Shown here: piece after piece, positions 36,012 to 44,700 of the stretch | How the letters are laid out: the number at the start of each line of letters is the position of its first letter | Numbering within the stretch: the first letter of the stretch is position 1 | DNA from: Rhodanobacter denitrificans | GTDB taxonomy: Bacteria; Pseudomonadota; Gammaproteobacteria; Xanthomonadales; Rhodanobacteraceae | Length of the DNA: 64,000 nt | NCBI RefSeq assembly: GCF_000230695.2 | Contig: NC_020541.1 | Span: forward strand, 2,666,001-2,730,000 | Reading direction: 5' to 3' | Translations under genes and position numbers: made by a program | The notes under the pieces: generated by a model | The model's database searches: none | The model's input: only the letters and a program-made list of their open reading frames with translations | Told to the model about the DNA's origin: nothing

Positions 36012-36443
36012 GAACGATAGCTCGACCACGAGTACTCGTTCGGCTGGGCCACCATCCACGCGCGAACCGGATTGAGCTCGATGTAGCGACTGCAGGCCAG
36101 AAAGTAGCGCCCCGAGTCCACCAGGCACGCCTTGTAGCGCCCTTCCCACAGCGTCCCCGTGCGCCCGTGCCGACCATTGAACGAGCCGACGTAGTTGCGC
36201 GCAAAAGTGTGCATCAGCCGCGACACCCCACCCGCCTCGTCAGGCGTCAGCAGCAAGTGCACGTGGTTATTCATCAGCACATAGGCATGCAGCCTGCAGC
36301 CGAACCGCAACAGCGCCTGCCGCAGGCATTGCAGATAGCGCTGGCGATCCTCATCGTCCAGAAAACATGGCAGACGATTGTTGCCCCCGCTGCACCACGT
36401 GCTGCGGAACGCCGGCAAGTTCGAAGCGTGGAAGTCGGGCCAT
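35999..36443 (-). pseudogene. RAYT-3: C-type RAYT, frameshifted and C-terminally truncated
   Basis: The family start MARLPRFELAGVPQHVVQRG lies at 36443. One extra G in the G-run near 36380 shifts the frame. The rest reads NNRLPCFLDDEDRQRYLQ, with HUH motif MNNHVHLLL and tyrosine block LACSRYIELNPVRAWMV. It stops at SYRSNCP, inside repeat C2. The normal 80-residue C-terminal part is absent. Probably a non-functional remnant. Confidence 0.82.
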
Positions 36444-36517
36444 GCCGGACAGGATCACTCAGCGCCCGCGATCAGTGCGAGCCGCGCCAGACCCTCATCC
36501 CACCAGCCCATCTGCTG

Positions 36518-37375
36518 TCAGAAATTGTCCCTGACACCTTTTTGCAGCGGCCTTGCGGCCTTGCATAGCCGTTCGACGAAGCCACTGCCGTGCCGCGCAG
36601 CGCGTTCGTCCGAAGGTGCAAACTCGGTGATCGTCAGACCGACCAGATCGGCGGCCACGCTGCGCACCAAGGCAAGCCCGGCGTCGAACGGCAGCTTGCC
36701 ATCGGGATAGGCAACGTGCGGGAATTCAGCAGGATCGAGCGCGTCCAGATCGAAATGAATGTGGATGGGCCCCGAACCGACCTGTTCGGCGATGCGTTGC
36801 CCGGGTTCCAGCCACCTCAGGTCACGAGCTCGCTGGAACGCCCAATCGCCCTCATCGCCAACATGTGCCGAGAAATAACGGAATTGTGTCGGTAACAGCG
36901 GTGTCGAAAGCAACGCCTGCAGCTCGACCGGAGCGGAACCCAGGATCGCGGCCACCGGCATGCCGTGGAAATTGCCGCTGGGCGTCGTGTTCACCGTGTT
37001 CGCGTCGAGATGCGCGTCCACCCAGATCACGGTCAGGTCCGGATATCGTCGACGCAGGTAGTCGATGACCGCAATATCGCAGGCGCAATCCCCGCCGGCG
37101 GTCAGGATGCGCCTGGGCTGCCTCGCATCAAGGATCGCCTGAGCCGAACGGAATTGCTCGGCGATCGCTGTCCAGCGCCGGACACCGCCGCTGGCCTCGC
37201 CCCCGCCAGCCTCCGGGACACGCTCGAGTGGCCCGTAGTTGCGGCAGACATCGGCCGCGGCCTGCGCGCCCCGACGCAGGTGTTCCGGGCGTCCCGAGCC
37301 TTGCCATTGCGGATAGGACAGCACCAGATCGAATGGATGATCGACAGCTTGCACGATTTCGCCCCCCCGAATCAA
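36518..37375 (-). CDS. Arginase/formiminoglutamase-family protein with altered metal site
   Basis: A protein of about 280 residues with the ureohydrolase fold. The family motifs appear as GGDCACD (normally GGDHS), VDAHLDAN and HFDLDALDP. Thus one manganese ligand (the His of GGDH) is replaced by Cys, while the DxHxD and DxD ligands remain. Members hydrolyse arginine, agmatine or formiminoglutamate; the changed ligand makes activity uncertain. The start is unclear: TTG at 37375 lies inside the type B repeat, and GTG at 37354 is the likelier start. The C-terminus reads into repeat C3. The gene may have been trimmed at both ends by repeat insertions. Confidence 0.78.
   Translation of the reverse strand: MIRGGEIVQAVDHPFDLVLSYPQWQGSGRPEHLRRGAQAAADVCRNYGPLERVPEAGGGEASGGVRRWTAIAEQFRSAQAILDARQPRRILTAGGDCACDIAVIDYLRRRYPDLTVIWVDAHLDANTVNTTPSGNFHGMPVAAILGSAPVELQALLSTPLLPTQFRYFSAHVGDEGDWAFQRARDLRWLEPGQRIAEQVGSGPIHIHFDLDALDPAEFPHVAYPDGKLPFDAGLALVRSVAADLVGLTITEFAPSDERAARHGSGFVERLCKAARPLQKGVRDNF
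36522..36542 (-). repeat. Type C REP copy C3 (right boundary of RAYT-3)
   Basis: AAATTGTCCCTGACACCTTT, the inverted partner of C2. It also encodes the last residues (KGVRDNF, stop) of the arginase-family gene. Confidence 0.8.
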
Positions 37376-37412
37376 AGCGGGTCAGAGCCCGAATCAAAGC
37401 GGGTCAGAGCCC
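37370..37412 (+). repeat. Type B REP copies B3 and B4 (22-bp tandem)
   Basis: Two tandem copies of GAATCAAAGC-GGGTCAGAGCCC. They are inverted relative to B5 and bound RAYT-4 on its 3' side; the RAYT-4 stop lies in B4. Confidence 0.85.
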
Positions 37413-38113
37413 GTTCCGAAAGCATCTTTGTTCCGTCGCGGGCGGTGGGCGGCACGGACGCTGGCACAACGGCCGATCATCGCCTCGATCTCGCGCTGGA
37501 ATCGCGGCGTGCCAAGCGCGCGCTGCTGCTGCACGTACGCACGAATCTGGGCCAGGCGATCATCGTCCAATACTTCCTTGAACAGTTGCCGGTAGGCAAC
37601 GCAGCGTTCCGACACATCGGTACCAAGACGCAGATATTCGACGTGCGGCACTACCACTTTGTCCGGCAACGCCTGCGCGTTGGCACGGTAGCTTGACCAC
37701 GCATAATCGGCCGGATCGGACACCATGGCTGCCCGCACAGGGTTCAGTTCGATATAACGATAGCAGGTGAGCAGGTAGCGCTCGGTATCGACCAGGCAGG
37801 ACTTGTAGCGGCCTTCCCACAACGTGCCGGTACGCCGATACCGTCCGTTGATGTAGCCCACATACTGACGACCCAGCCACTGCATCATCCGCGACACCGC
37901 GCCAGCCGACGACGGTGTCACCAGCAAGTGCACGTGGTTGGTCATCAGTACGTACGCATGTACCGAACAGCCATAGCGGATGGCCGATTCGCGCAATCCG
38001 GCAAGATAACGTCGGTAGTCGTCTGTCACGTAAAAGCATGGCTGACGATCATTGCCCCGCTGAACCACATGCTGCGGAACACCGGCAAGATCAGGTCTGG
38101 GTTGGCGCGGCAT
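37394..38113 (-). mobile_element. RAYT-4: intact REP-associated tyrosine transposase, B-type
   Basis: A 239-residue RAYT that starts MPRQPRPDLAGVPQHVVQRG. HUH site: MTNHVHLLV. Tyrosine block: LLTCYRYIELNPVRAAMV. Family block: RRTGTLWEGRYKSCLVDTER. It is the intact counterpart of RAYT-2 (the two differ at scattered residues) and clearly distinct from the A-type RAYT-1. The last residues (FGTGSDPL) are encoded by repeat B4. The start at 38113 is set by homology; upstream in-frame codons are not conserved. Confidence 0.92.
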
Positions 38114-38215
38114 CCGGAGTCTCCTCGTCACCGCTCCAGCCTGCCAAGCCGACCACGTCCTGCCCATCAGCCTCCGCCCCTCACCACGTCAGCCGCCACG
38201 AACCGTGCTTGTAAG

Positions 38216-38227
38216 GGGCTCTGACCC
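38216..38227 (-). repeat. Type B REP copy B5
   Basis: GGGCTCTGACCC within GTAAGGGGCTCTGACCCGGTTA, matching B2. Upstream boundary of RAYT-4. Confidence 0.8.
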
Positions 38228-38283
38228 GGTTACGCGAGGGACGAGGCTTAATTAGCCACGCCCCTTTATTCGTCCTTGTTTGT

Positions 38284-38898
38284 TCATTCCTGTTTCGAGT
38301 TTAGCTTCTTCAGCAAATCGGAGGCCGTCCCGAGACGTTGGCGACGCAGCGTGATCCAACGCATAGCATTCATCGCAAGGGATGCGTTGTGTTTCGCAAT
38401 TTGCTCCTCTTGGCGCTGCAGGTATTCCGGAATCTTGGCGATTGTCTCATCAATGTACCGTGCAGCCTGATCCGCCTCATTCGCTCGCACTTCGATACCA
38501 ATCACGAGATTATTTTCCCGAATATCGCCGCGAGGTGGATTCATGCCCCAAGGATTGGTGCGAAGATGCCAAAGTTCGGGATCACCATTGAACGGGAAGG
38601 ACTTGGTGGCTGCCAATCCCTGGACGCGAATAGGCCCCCTCTCGAAACCGAACTGATCATGGACCTCTATTTGACACTCACGAACGCTCGCTGTCCCTGC
38701 GTTGAAATCAACAGTGAGAGCCTGGAGGGCTTCCCGTTCGGCAATTTGTTTGGCGATTTCCTCATCAGATTTTTTGGAAAAGAAGTCTTCGGAAAGAGCG
38801 TCGACCTTGCCACGAAGTTGCTCAACCCGATGCCTCAGCACAGCATCGAGGTCAACCTGATCTCGCCGATAAAAAAGTAGCTCTCCTAAAACTGCCAT
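38284..38898 (-). CDS. Unknown protein downstream of the Thoeris genes
   Basis: A 204-residue protein that I do not recognise. The N-terminal 70 residues are helical and charged (DAVLRHRVEQLRGKVDALSE, KKSDEEIAKQIAEREALQAL). The middle has a possible beta-rich domain (ECQIEVHDQFGFERGPIRVQ, PELWHLRTNPWGMNPPRGDI). The C-terminus is again helical (ARYIDETIAKIPEYLQRQEE). No catalytic motif or signal peptide is visible. GGGGGTGA stands upstream of the ATG at 38898. It lies 99 bases after thsB on the same strand and shares the lower GC of the Thoeris genes, so it may be part of the same acquired defence unit. Confidence 0.75.
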   Translation of the reverse strand: MAVLGELLFYRRDQVDLDAVLRHRVEQLRGKVDALSEDFFSKKSDEEIAKQIAEREALQALTVDFNAGTASVRECQIEVHDQFGFERGPIRVQGLAATKSFPFNGDPELWHLRTNPWGMNPPRGDIRENNLVIGIEVRANEADQAARYIDETIAKIPEYLQRQEEQIAKHNASLAMNAMRWITLRRQRLGTASDLLKKLNSKQE

Positions 38899-38997
38899 CT
38901 TTCACCCCCCTACAATTAATATTACTTCTTCCAGTTCGATTAAAATAAACTAAACACTGTTCGTTCGTTATAAGTGGCTTGACCCACCTACTTTTTT

Positions 38998-39474
38998 TCA
39001 GATGCGTTGACGCTTGGCAGCTGCGATCCAGCTCTCGATATTGTCCTTGATGTCGTTGTAGGCATCCGACGATTTCGGGTCGTATACGAGGGGCTTGATT
39101 ACGACACCGTTGTGGCTGAAATTAAAGGCATCAAACGGATTTGAGCCTTTCGTGCTCGCGCCATCGTTCATGGACTTGAGGTTGTGGATATGGATGCCGA
39201 AGATCGGCTTTCCCAGCTCCCACGCGCGCTTCATTTCGTACTTAACCCATTTTCTACCGGCAGTCGCCGCACCGATGAGGACGATGACTACATCCTTATT
39301 TTTCATGTTTTTTTCGATCCACGCCTCCACGCCGCTGTCCGTCTTTTTGAGAGTCTCCCAGACATTCGGCTCGACCGGCTCATCCCCGGTGACCACCCCC
39401 ATGTTGCGAATCATCTGCACGCGCATCACGTCGTTGTCGAAATGAAAGCTGTAAAACACGTCTGGCTTGCTCAT
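38998..39474 (-). CDS. thsB: Thoeris TIR-domain protein ThsB
   Basis: A 158-residue protein with the TIR-like (MTH538/DUF1863) fold. The start MSKPDVFYSFHFDNDVMRVQ and the blocks IEKNMKNKDVVIVLIGAATA and RKWVKYEMKRAWELGKPIFG are typical. In Thoeris, ThsB senses phage infection and makes an ADP-ribose-derived cyclic signal from NAD+. The likely catalytic Glu is in KYEMKRAWE. Its ATG overlaps the thsA stop (ATGA), giving coupled translation. DNA here has lower GC than the surroundings, consistent with acquisition. Confidence 0.9.
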   Translation of the reverse strand: MSKPDVFYSFHFDNDVMRVQMIRNMGVVTGDEPVEPNVWETLKKTDSGVEAWIEKNMKNKDVVIVLIGAATAGRKWVKYEMKRAWELGKPIFGIHIHNLKSMNDGASTKGSNPFDAFNFSHNGVVIKPLVYDPKSSDAYNDIKDNIESWIAAAKRQRI

Positions 39475-40901
39475 TTGCCTATCCTCTCCATGAATTTCAA
39501 AACAACGCCAATCAGGGCCTCGGCGTCTTTGCCGGCTGCCTCAAGCTCTTTGACCGAGTCCGCTATCCACCCGCGTTGACCGTAGACGTGCGCCACGTCG
39601 GCGAGCACGTCGCCGGCAAGATCCGCCGCGACAAATCCTGTGGCCGCAATCGGAAGCGGGACGACGCCCAGCTCGCGGGCGATGTCATATTCGGCACGCA
39701 CTCCACCTGCCTTGACCACCTTCCCGTCCACGACCTTGTTACCGAAGACGAAAATCGCGGTTCCCGCGAGGGCAATCATGCGGCGGCGATAGCTGTCCCA
39801 CAAAACCGGAAGATCTTTTCCGTTGCTGGCAAACTGCGGGAATGGGCGCATGACTAGCTGGTCTTCGCTGTACTTCGCCGGTTCGAGGTAGATGGTTTCT
39901 AATGCGCCATTGATGACAGCGCTTCCGACGCCCCACCCGAACCCCGTGATCACGCGATAGCCACCCCTGATCAGGGCGGCTGACAGACGGTGCAGAAGTC
40001 CTTGGGCCTCCTCCATGGCCCAGTCCCCGAATTCGTGTGCACTCCCGGAGATAAAAACCGTCTTCATCCGATAGCGCTCTTCGATGGCGGCGAGGATGCG
40101 TGGAATGTCCTCGTACTCATCAACCTCAAGAGCGGTGATGCCATACCGGTGAAGGTCGTCATTGCGAAGCTTCTCGCGACGTGTACGGTAATTGACCGAG
40201 GCCTCCGACTCACCCTCTTCAGCCACGACCTTACGCACAAAGCAGTAGTGCTCGCGAGAGGGCTCTGCTGGCAGCCGGCTCAGGACGTAATCGAGGTTAG
40301 GATCAGTAAAACTGAAGCCGATGAACAGGAACGTCTTGGTAACCAGATCGCCGCGAAGTGCCGTGATGAAGCCTTCGTGGGTCTTGTGGTACTGCTCGTA
40401 TTGCGACTTGTAGAGAATCGCCTTCTTAGGATCCGAAGCGTCTCCGTGCATCTTGTAAATGACAGCGTCCCGGCGTGGCCGCGTATTGCTCAACTGGTCG
40501 ACGTTGAACTTCACATCTGCGATGCGAAATGCCCGTTCGAGTGCTTTCTCAATGAGTGCGTCGTAGTTGGTCGTCCACCATGTCGGGATCGGCAAGCGCG
40601 CAAGGATGCGATGCGACTCGGTCTCCTCTGCCTGGTGAGAAAACTCCTCGATGATTTTTCGGACGAGGCCCGCCGGGCCCTTTTTTAAGTTGTAGTGATA
40701 CTGGGCAACTGCGATGAGGTCATGCTCAAGCTGCAGCTCAAGTCCGAGCTCCTCTGCGATGTCATGAAGGAGTTCCTTCCAGTCAACGTACCCTGCACCG
40801 CGGGACATGCCCGCCCCCGCAAAGATTGCTCCTGTACCGTTGGCAATCTGGCCAACGAAATCTTTGATGAACGCTTCAATTTCCCTGCTGAATCCGGCCA
40901 C
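39471..40901 (-). CDS. thsA: Thoeris effector ThsA (SIR2-SLOG NADase)
   Basis: A 476-residue protein, the same length as Bacillus cereus ThsA. The SIR2 domain (residues 1-280) has GAIFAGAGMSRGAGYVDW. The NADase residues known from that enzyme fall at the same numbers: Asn112 in WTTNYDAL and His152 in YKMHGDAS. The C-terminal SLOG domain (residues 280-476) has ITGFGWGVGSAVINGALE, and an Arg cluster at 372-374 near the signal-binding site. Bound signal activates NAD+ depletion, killing the infected cell. GTG start with AGGAG upstream. Confidence 0.93.
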   Translation of the reverse strand: MAGFSREIEAFIKDFVGQIANGTGAIFAGAGMSRGAGYVDWKELLHDIAEELGLELQLEHDLIAVAQYHYNLKKGPAGLVRKIIEEFSHQAEETESHRILARLPIPTWWTTNYDALIEKALERAFRIADVKFNVDQLSNTRPRRDAVIYKMHGDASDPKKAILYKSQYEQYHKTHEGFITALRGDLVTKTFLFIGFSFTDPNLDYVLSRLPAEPSREHYCFVRKVVAEEGESEASVNYRTRREKLRNDDLHRYGITALEVDEYEDIPRILAAIEERYRMKTVFISGSAHEFGDWAMEEAQGLLHRLSAALIRGGYRVITGFGWGVGSAVINGALETIYLEPAKYSEDQLVMRPFPQFASNGKDLPVLWDSYRRRMIALAGTAIFVFGNKVVDGKVVKAGGVRAEYDIARELGVVPLPIAATGFVAADLAGDVLADVAHVYGQRGWIADSVKELEAAGKDAEALIGVVLKFMERIGK

Positions 40902-41057
40902 GCCTCACTCCTGTTAGACACCTTCATACTAGACGATATGCCGTCCTTCCAAATCGTCGAGTCAACTGCACCACAGAAAAAGATCATTGCTCATGGCTTG
41001 CTCGCGCAGCGAGTGGCGCAACTTCCTTATCGCCTCTCAAATGAGGGACCGGAAAAT

Positions 41058-41075
41058 GGGACGGAGGAAGTTAAA
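41058..41075 (+). repeat. Type A REP copy A5
   Basis: GGGACGGAGGAAGTTAAA, 15 bases beyond the 3' end of the small gene at 41091. It marks the end of the repeat-rich island. Confidence 0.75.
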
Positions 41076-41090
41076 TCCTGCTGGCGTTCT

Positions 41091-41294
41091 TCAAAGCTTG
41101 AACTCGAACTGCTTCGCCATCGGGTGCTCCCCCCTCGGCCACACCGGGCACAACGCCTCCACCGCCTCCATCAACTCTACCCAATCCGACAGATCGCCCC
41201 TGCCCACCTGCACGACATCCAGCACGTCGCTGCCGACCAACGGCTCGCGGACACCTTCATGCTTTGTCGTTGGCGATTTCGGCGAGTAGTTCAT
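41091..41294 (-). CDS. Small protein coupled to the nucleotidyltransferase
   Basis: A 67-residue protein with the core PLVGSDVLDVVQVGRGDLSD, then WVELMEAVEALCPVWP. Its start at 41294 lies inside the end of the nucleotidyltransferase gene (38-base overlap), so the two are translated together. A diverged relic of its last third lies at 32509-32600, also next to a type A repeat. No catalytic motif. It may be the partner or antitoxin-like member of a pair with the upstream gene, which is inference. Confidence 0.65.
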   Translation of the reverse strand: MNYSPKSPTTKHEGVREPLVGSDVLDVVQVGRGDLSDWVELMEAVEALCPVWPRGEHPMAKQFEFKL

Positions 41295-41796
41295 CCAGCA
41301 TCTCCTGGCGATCGAACAGCGCGAAGTACCCCTGCACTTCCTGCATGTTGAGCCGGCCACGCTGCGCGCGCAACAGCGCGCGGATATCGTCGAGGTCGCG
41401 CGTGCGGGATGGGTTGTTGACCAGCGCCTGCAGCTTGAAGCCGATCAGGCCTTCGGCGCTGATGACGCGCAGCGGTCCCATGGCCGTGGAACGCTCCTCG
41501 GCGTCGGCGAGCAGGCGTCGTGCCGTCGGGCGATGCGCATACAGCAGATCCAGGCCCTCGTCCTCGCGGACATAGTTGGCTGCATCCTCGCTGCGATGGA
41601 CGCAGCGGTAGCCGAGCGCCAGCAGGATCTCGTTCAGCCGATCTGCATCGGCCGCGTCGGCGAGAAAATCCACATCGCGGGTGGCGCGCACCACCTGGTG
41701 CGCGGCCAGCGCCAAGCCTCCGATCAACGCAGGCGTGGTCTTGCAGCCAGTAAAGGCGGCAACGGCCTGCTTGATCTGCTCGACCAGGCGGGACAT
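41257..41796 (-). CDS. Nucleotidyltransferase (AbiEii/MNT-like)
   Basis: A 179-residue protein with a minimal nucleotidyltransferase fold. The first-strand motif is PALIGGLALAAHQVVRATRD, with VDFLAD supplying the catalytic Asp pair (RDVDFLAD). The third acidic region is LDLLYAHRP. FKLQALVNNPSRTRDLDDI is conserved in AbiEii-like and Xanthomonadales homologues. Relatives include toxin members of type IV toxin-antitoxin systems and proteins of unknown function. It ends four bases before the icmF stop region begins and overlaps the small gene. Confidence 0.8.
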   Translation of the reverse strand: MSRLVEQIKQAVAAFTGCKTTPALIGGLALAAHQVVRATRDVDFLADAADADRLNEILLALGYRCVHRSEDAANYVREDEGLDLLYAHRPTARRLLADAEERSTAMGPLRVISAEGLIGFKLQALVNNPSRTRDLDDIRALLRAQRGRLNMQEVQGYFALFDRQEMLDELLAEIANDKA

Positions 41797-41799
41797 GGT

Positions 41800-44700
41800 T
41801 TACATATTGCGGCGGTATTCGCCGCCCACGTCATACAACGCATGGCTAATCTGCCCCAACGAGTTGTACTTAACCGCCTCAATCAACTGCTCAAACACAT
41901 TGCGCCGGTCCCGCGCCGTCGTTTGTAGCACTTTCAAACTGTCTGAGGCCAGCGCATTGCGCGCCTCCCCATACCGCTTCACATTGGCAATCTGCGCCCC
42001 CTTCTCTTCGGGCGTCGACCGAATCAACTCGATCTCGGTAGCAATCTCCCCGCCGTGGTCCTTCGGCAGGAACGTATTTACCCCGATCAGCGGCAACGAG
42101 CCGTCGTGCTTCTTGTGCTCGTAGTACATCGACTCTTCCTGGATCTTGCCGCGCTGGTACATGGTGTCCATCGCGCCGAGCACGCCGCCGCGCTCGCTGA
42201 TCGCCTCGAACTCCTTGTACACGGCTTCTTCCACCAGGTCGGTGAGGGTGTCGACGACGTAGCTGCCCTGCCACGGGTTCTCGTTGAAGTTGAGGCCGAG
42301 TTCCTTGTTGATGATCATCTGGATCGCTACGGCGCGGCGCACGCTTTCTTCGGTGGGCGTGGTGATGGCTTCGTCGTAGGCGTTGGTGTGCAGGGAGTTG
42401 CAGTTGTCGAACAGCGCGTACATCGCCTGCAGCGTGGTGCGGATGTCGTTGAACTGGATTTCCTGCGCGTGCAGCGAGCGGCCCGAGGTCTGGATGTGGT
42501 ACTTCATCATCTGGCTGCGGCTGCTGGCGCCGTAGCGCTCGCGCATGGCGCGGGCCCAGATGCGGCGGGCGACGCGGCCGATCACGGTGTATTCCGGGTC
42601 CATGCCGTTGGAGAAGAAGAAGCTGAGGTTGGGCGCGAAGTCGTCTACCTTCATGCCGCGGGCGAGGTAGTACTCGACGATGGTGAAGCCGTTGCTGAGG
42701 GTGAAGGCGAGCTGGCTGATCGGGTTCGCGCCGGCTTCGGCGATGTGGTAACCGCTGATCGATACCGAGTAGAAGTTGCGCACCTTGTGGTCGACGAAGT
42801 ACTGCTGGATGTCGCCCATCATGCGCAGCGCGAATTCGGTGGAGAAGATGCAGGTGTTCTGCGCCTGGTCTTCCTTCAGGATGTCGGCCTGCACGGTGCC
42901 GCGCACGCGGGTCAAGGTGTCGGCCTTGATCTGCGCGTAGGTTTCCGCGTCGACCAGTTCGTCGCCGCAGACGCCGAGCAGGCCGAGGCCCAGCCCGTCG
43001 TTACCCTTGGGCAGCTCGCCGTGGTACTGCGGGCGCGGCACGTTCGCGTACAGCTTGTCGATGTATTGCTGCGCGGCGGCCCAGCGCTGGTCGTCTGCCT
43101 TCAGGTACTTCTCGACGTTCTGGTCGATGGCAGTGTTCATGAACATCGCCAGGATCAACGGCGCGGGGCCGTTGATGGTCATCGACACGGACGTGCTGGG
43201 CGCGCTCAAGTCGAAGCCGGAGTACAGCTTCTTCATGTCGTCCAGGGTGGCGATGTTGACGCCGGAGTTGCCGATCTTGCCGTAGATATCCGGGCGCGGC
43301 GCGGGGTCTTCGCCGTACAGGGTGACCGAGTCGAACGCGGTGGACAGGCGCGTGGCGGCACCGCCCTGACTCAGGTAATGGAAGCGGCGGTTGGTGCGCT
43401 CGGGCGTGCCTTCGCCGGCGAACATGCGGGTGGGGTCTTCGCCGCTGCGGCGGTACGGGTAGACGCCGCCGGTGTACGGGTAGTGGCCCGGCAGGTTCTC
43501 GCGGCCGAGGAAGCTGACCAGTTCGCCCCAGTCCTTGGATTTGGGCGGCGCCACCTTGGGCACCTTCTGGTGGCTCAGCGACTCGCGGTAGTTGTCGACG
43601 CGGATGACCTTGTCGCGCACCTTGTATTCGTTGACGTCGGCGGTGACGGATTGGTACAGCGCCGGCCAGTCGCGCAGCTGGTGGATGGCTTCGTGGCTGA
43701 GTTCCTTGAGCGCGGCGTTGTAGCGCTGGCGCAGGAGCAGGATGCTGCGATCCACTGCATGCTCGTCGCGCTCTGGTTCTTTTTTGCCGTCATTCCGGCG
43801 CAGGCCGGAATCGCTCTTCGTCGCCGAATGCGCGGCCTTCGCACTGTGTGCTTCGTGCGCGGTGGGTGATGCGATCCCGGCCTGCGCCGGGATGACGGTT
43901 TGGGGAGTTGAGGCGTTTGGAGTAGTGACGGGCTGGTGCAAATCCGCGCTGGCGTAGAGGTCGAGCGGGCGCGGCAGCTTGGGATCGCCCAGTTCCTTCA
44001 GCGCCTCGTAGTAGTGCTGCGCCTTACTGGCGAATTCGGCCTGGTGGGCGATGGCGCTGTTGATGCTGCGGCCCTGTTCGGCGATCTCGGCGAGGTAGCG
44101 CACGCGGTTGCCGGGGATCAGCACGGTGGCGCGCGGCTCCTTCAGGGTGGTGTCGAGCTCGGGTTTCCAGTCGCAAGGTACGGCAAGAGCGACCCCACCC
44201 TGCCCTCCCCTTGAAGGGGAGGGTTCAAGATGCAGTTTTTCGCGCATCAGCCGGCATAGGTTGGCGAACATCCAGGTCACGCCCGGGTCGTTGAACTGGC
44301 TGGCGATGGTGGGATAGACCGGCACGTCTTCGTCGGCCACCTTGAACGCGGTGTGGTTGCGCTTCCACTGCTTGCGCACGTCGCGCAGCGCGTCCTCGGC
44401 GCCGCGCTTGTCGAACTTGTTCAGCACCACCAGCTCGGCGAAGTCGATCATGTCGATCTTCTCCAACTGGCTGGCGGCGCCGTAGTCGCTGGTCATCACG
44501 TAGACCGGGAAGTCGACCAGGTCGACGATCTCCGAATCACTCTGGCCGATGCCGGCGGTCTCGACGATCACCAGGTCGTAGGGCTGGCTCTTCAGGAAGT
44601 CGATGCAGTCGTGCAGCACGATGCTGGTGGCGGCGTGCTGGCGGCGGGTCGCCATCGAGCGCATGTACACGCGCTTGGAGCGCAACGAATTCATGCGGAT

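Noticed and set aside
42055..43869. A 604-codon open frame opposite icmF
   Set aside because: No motifs, and its reading follows the third codon positions of icmF.
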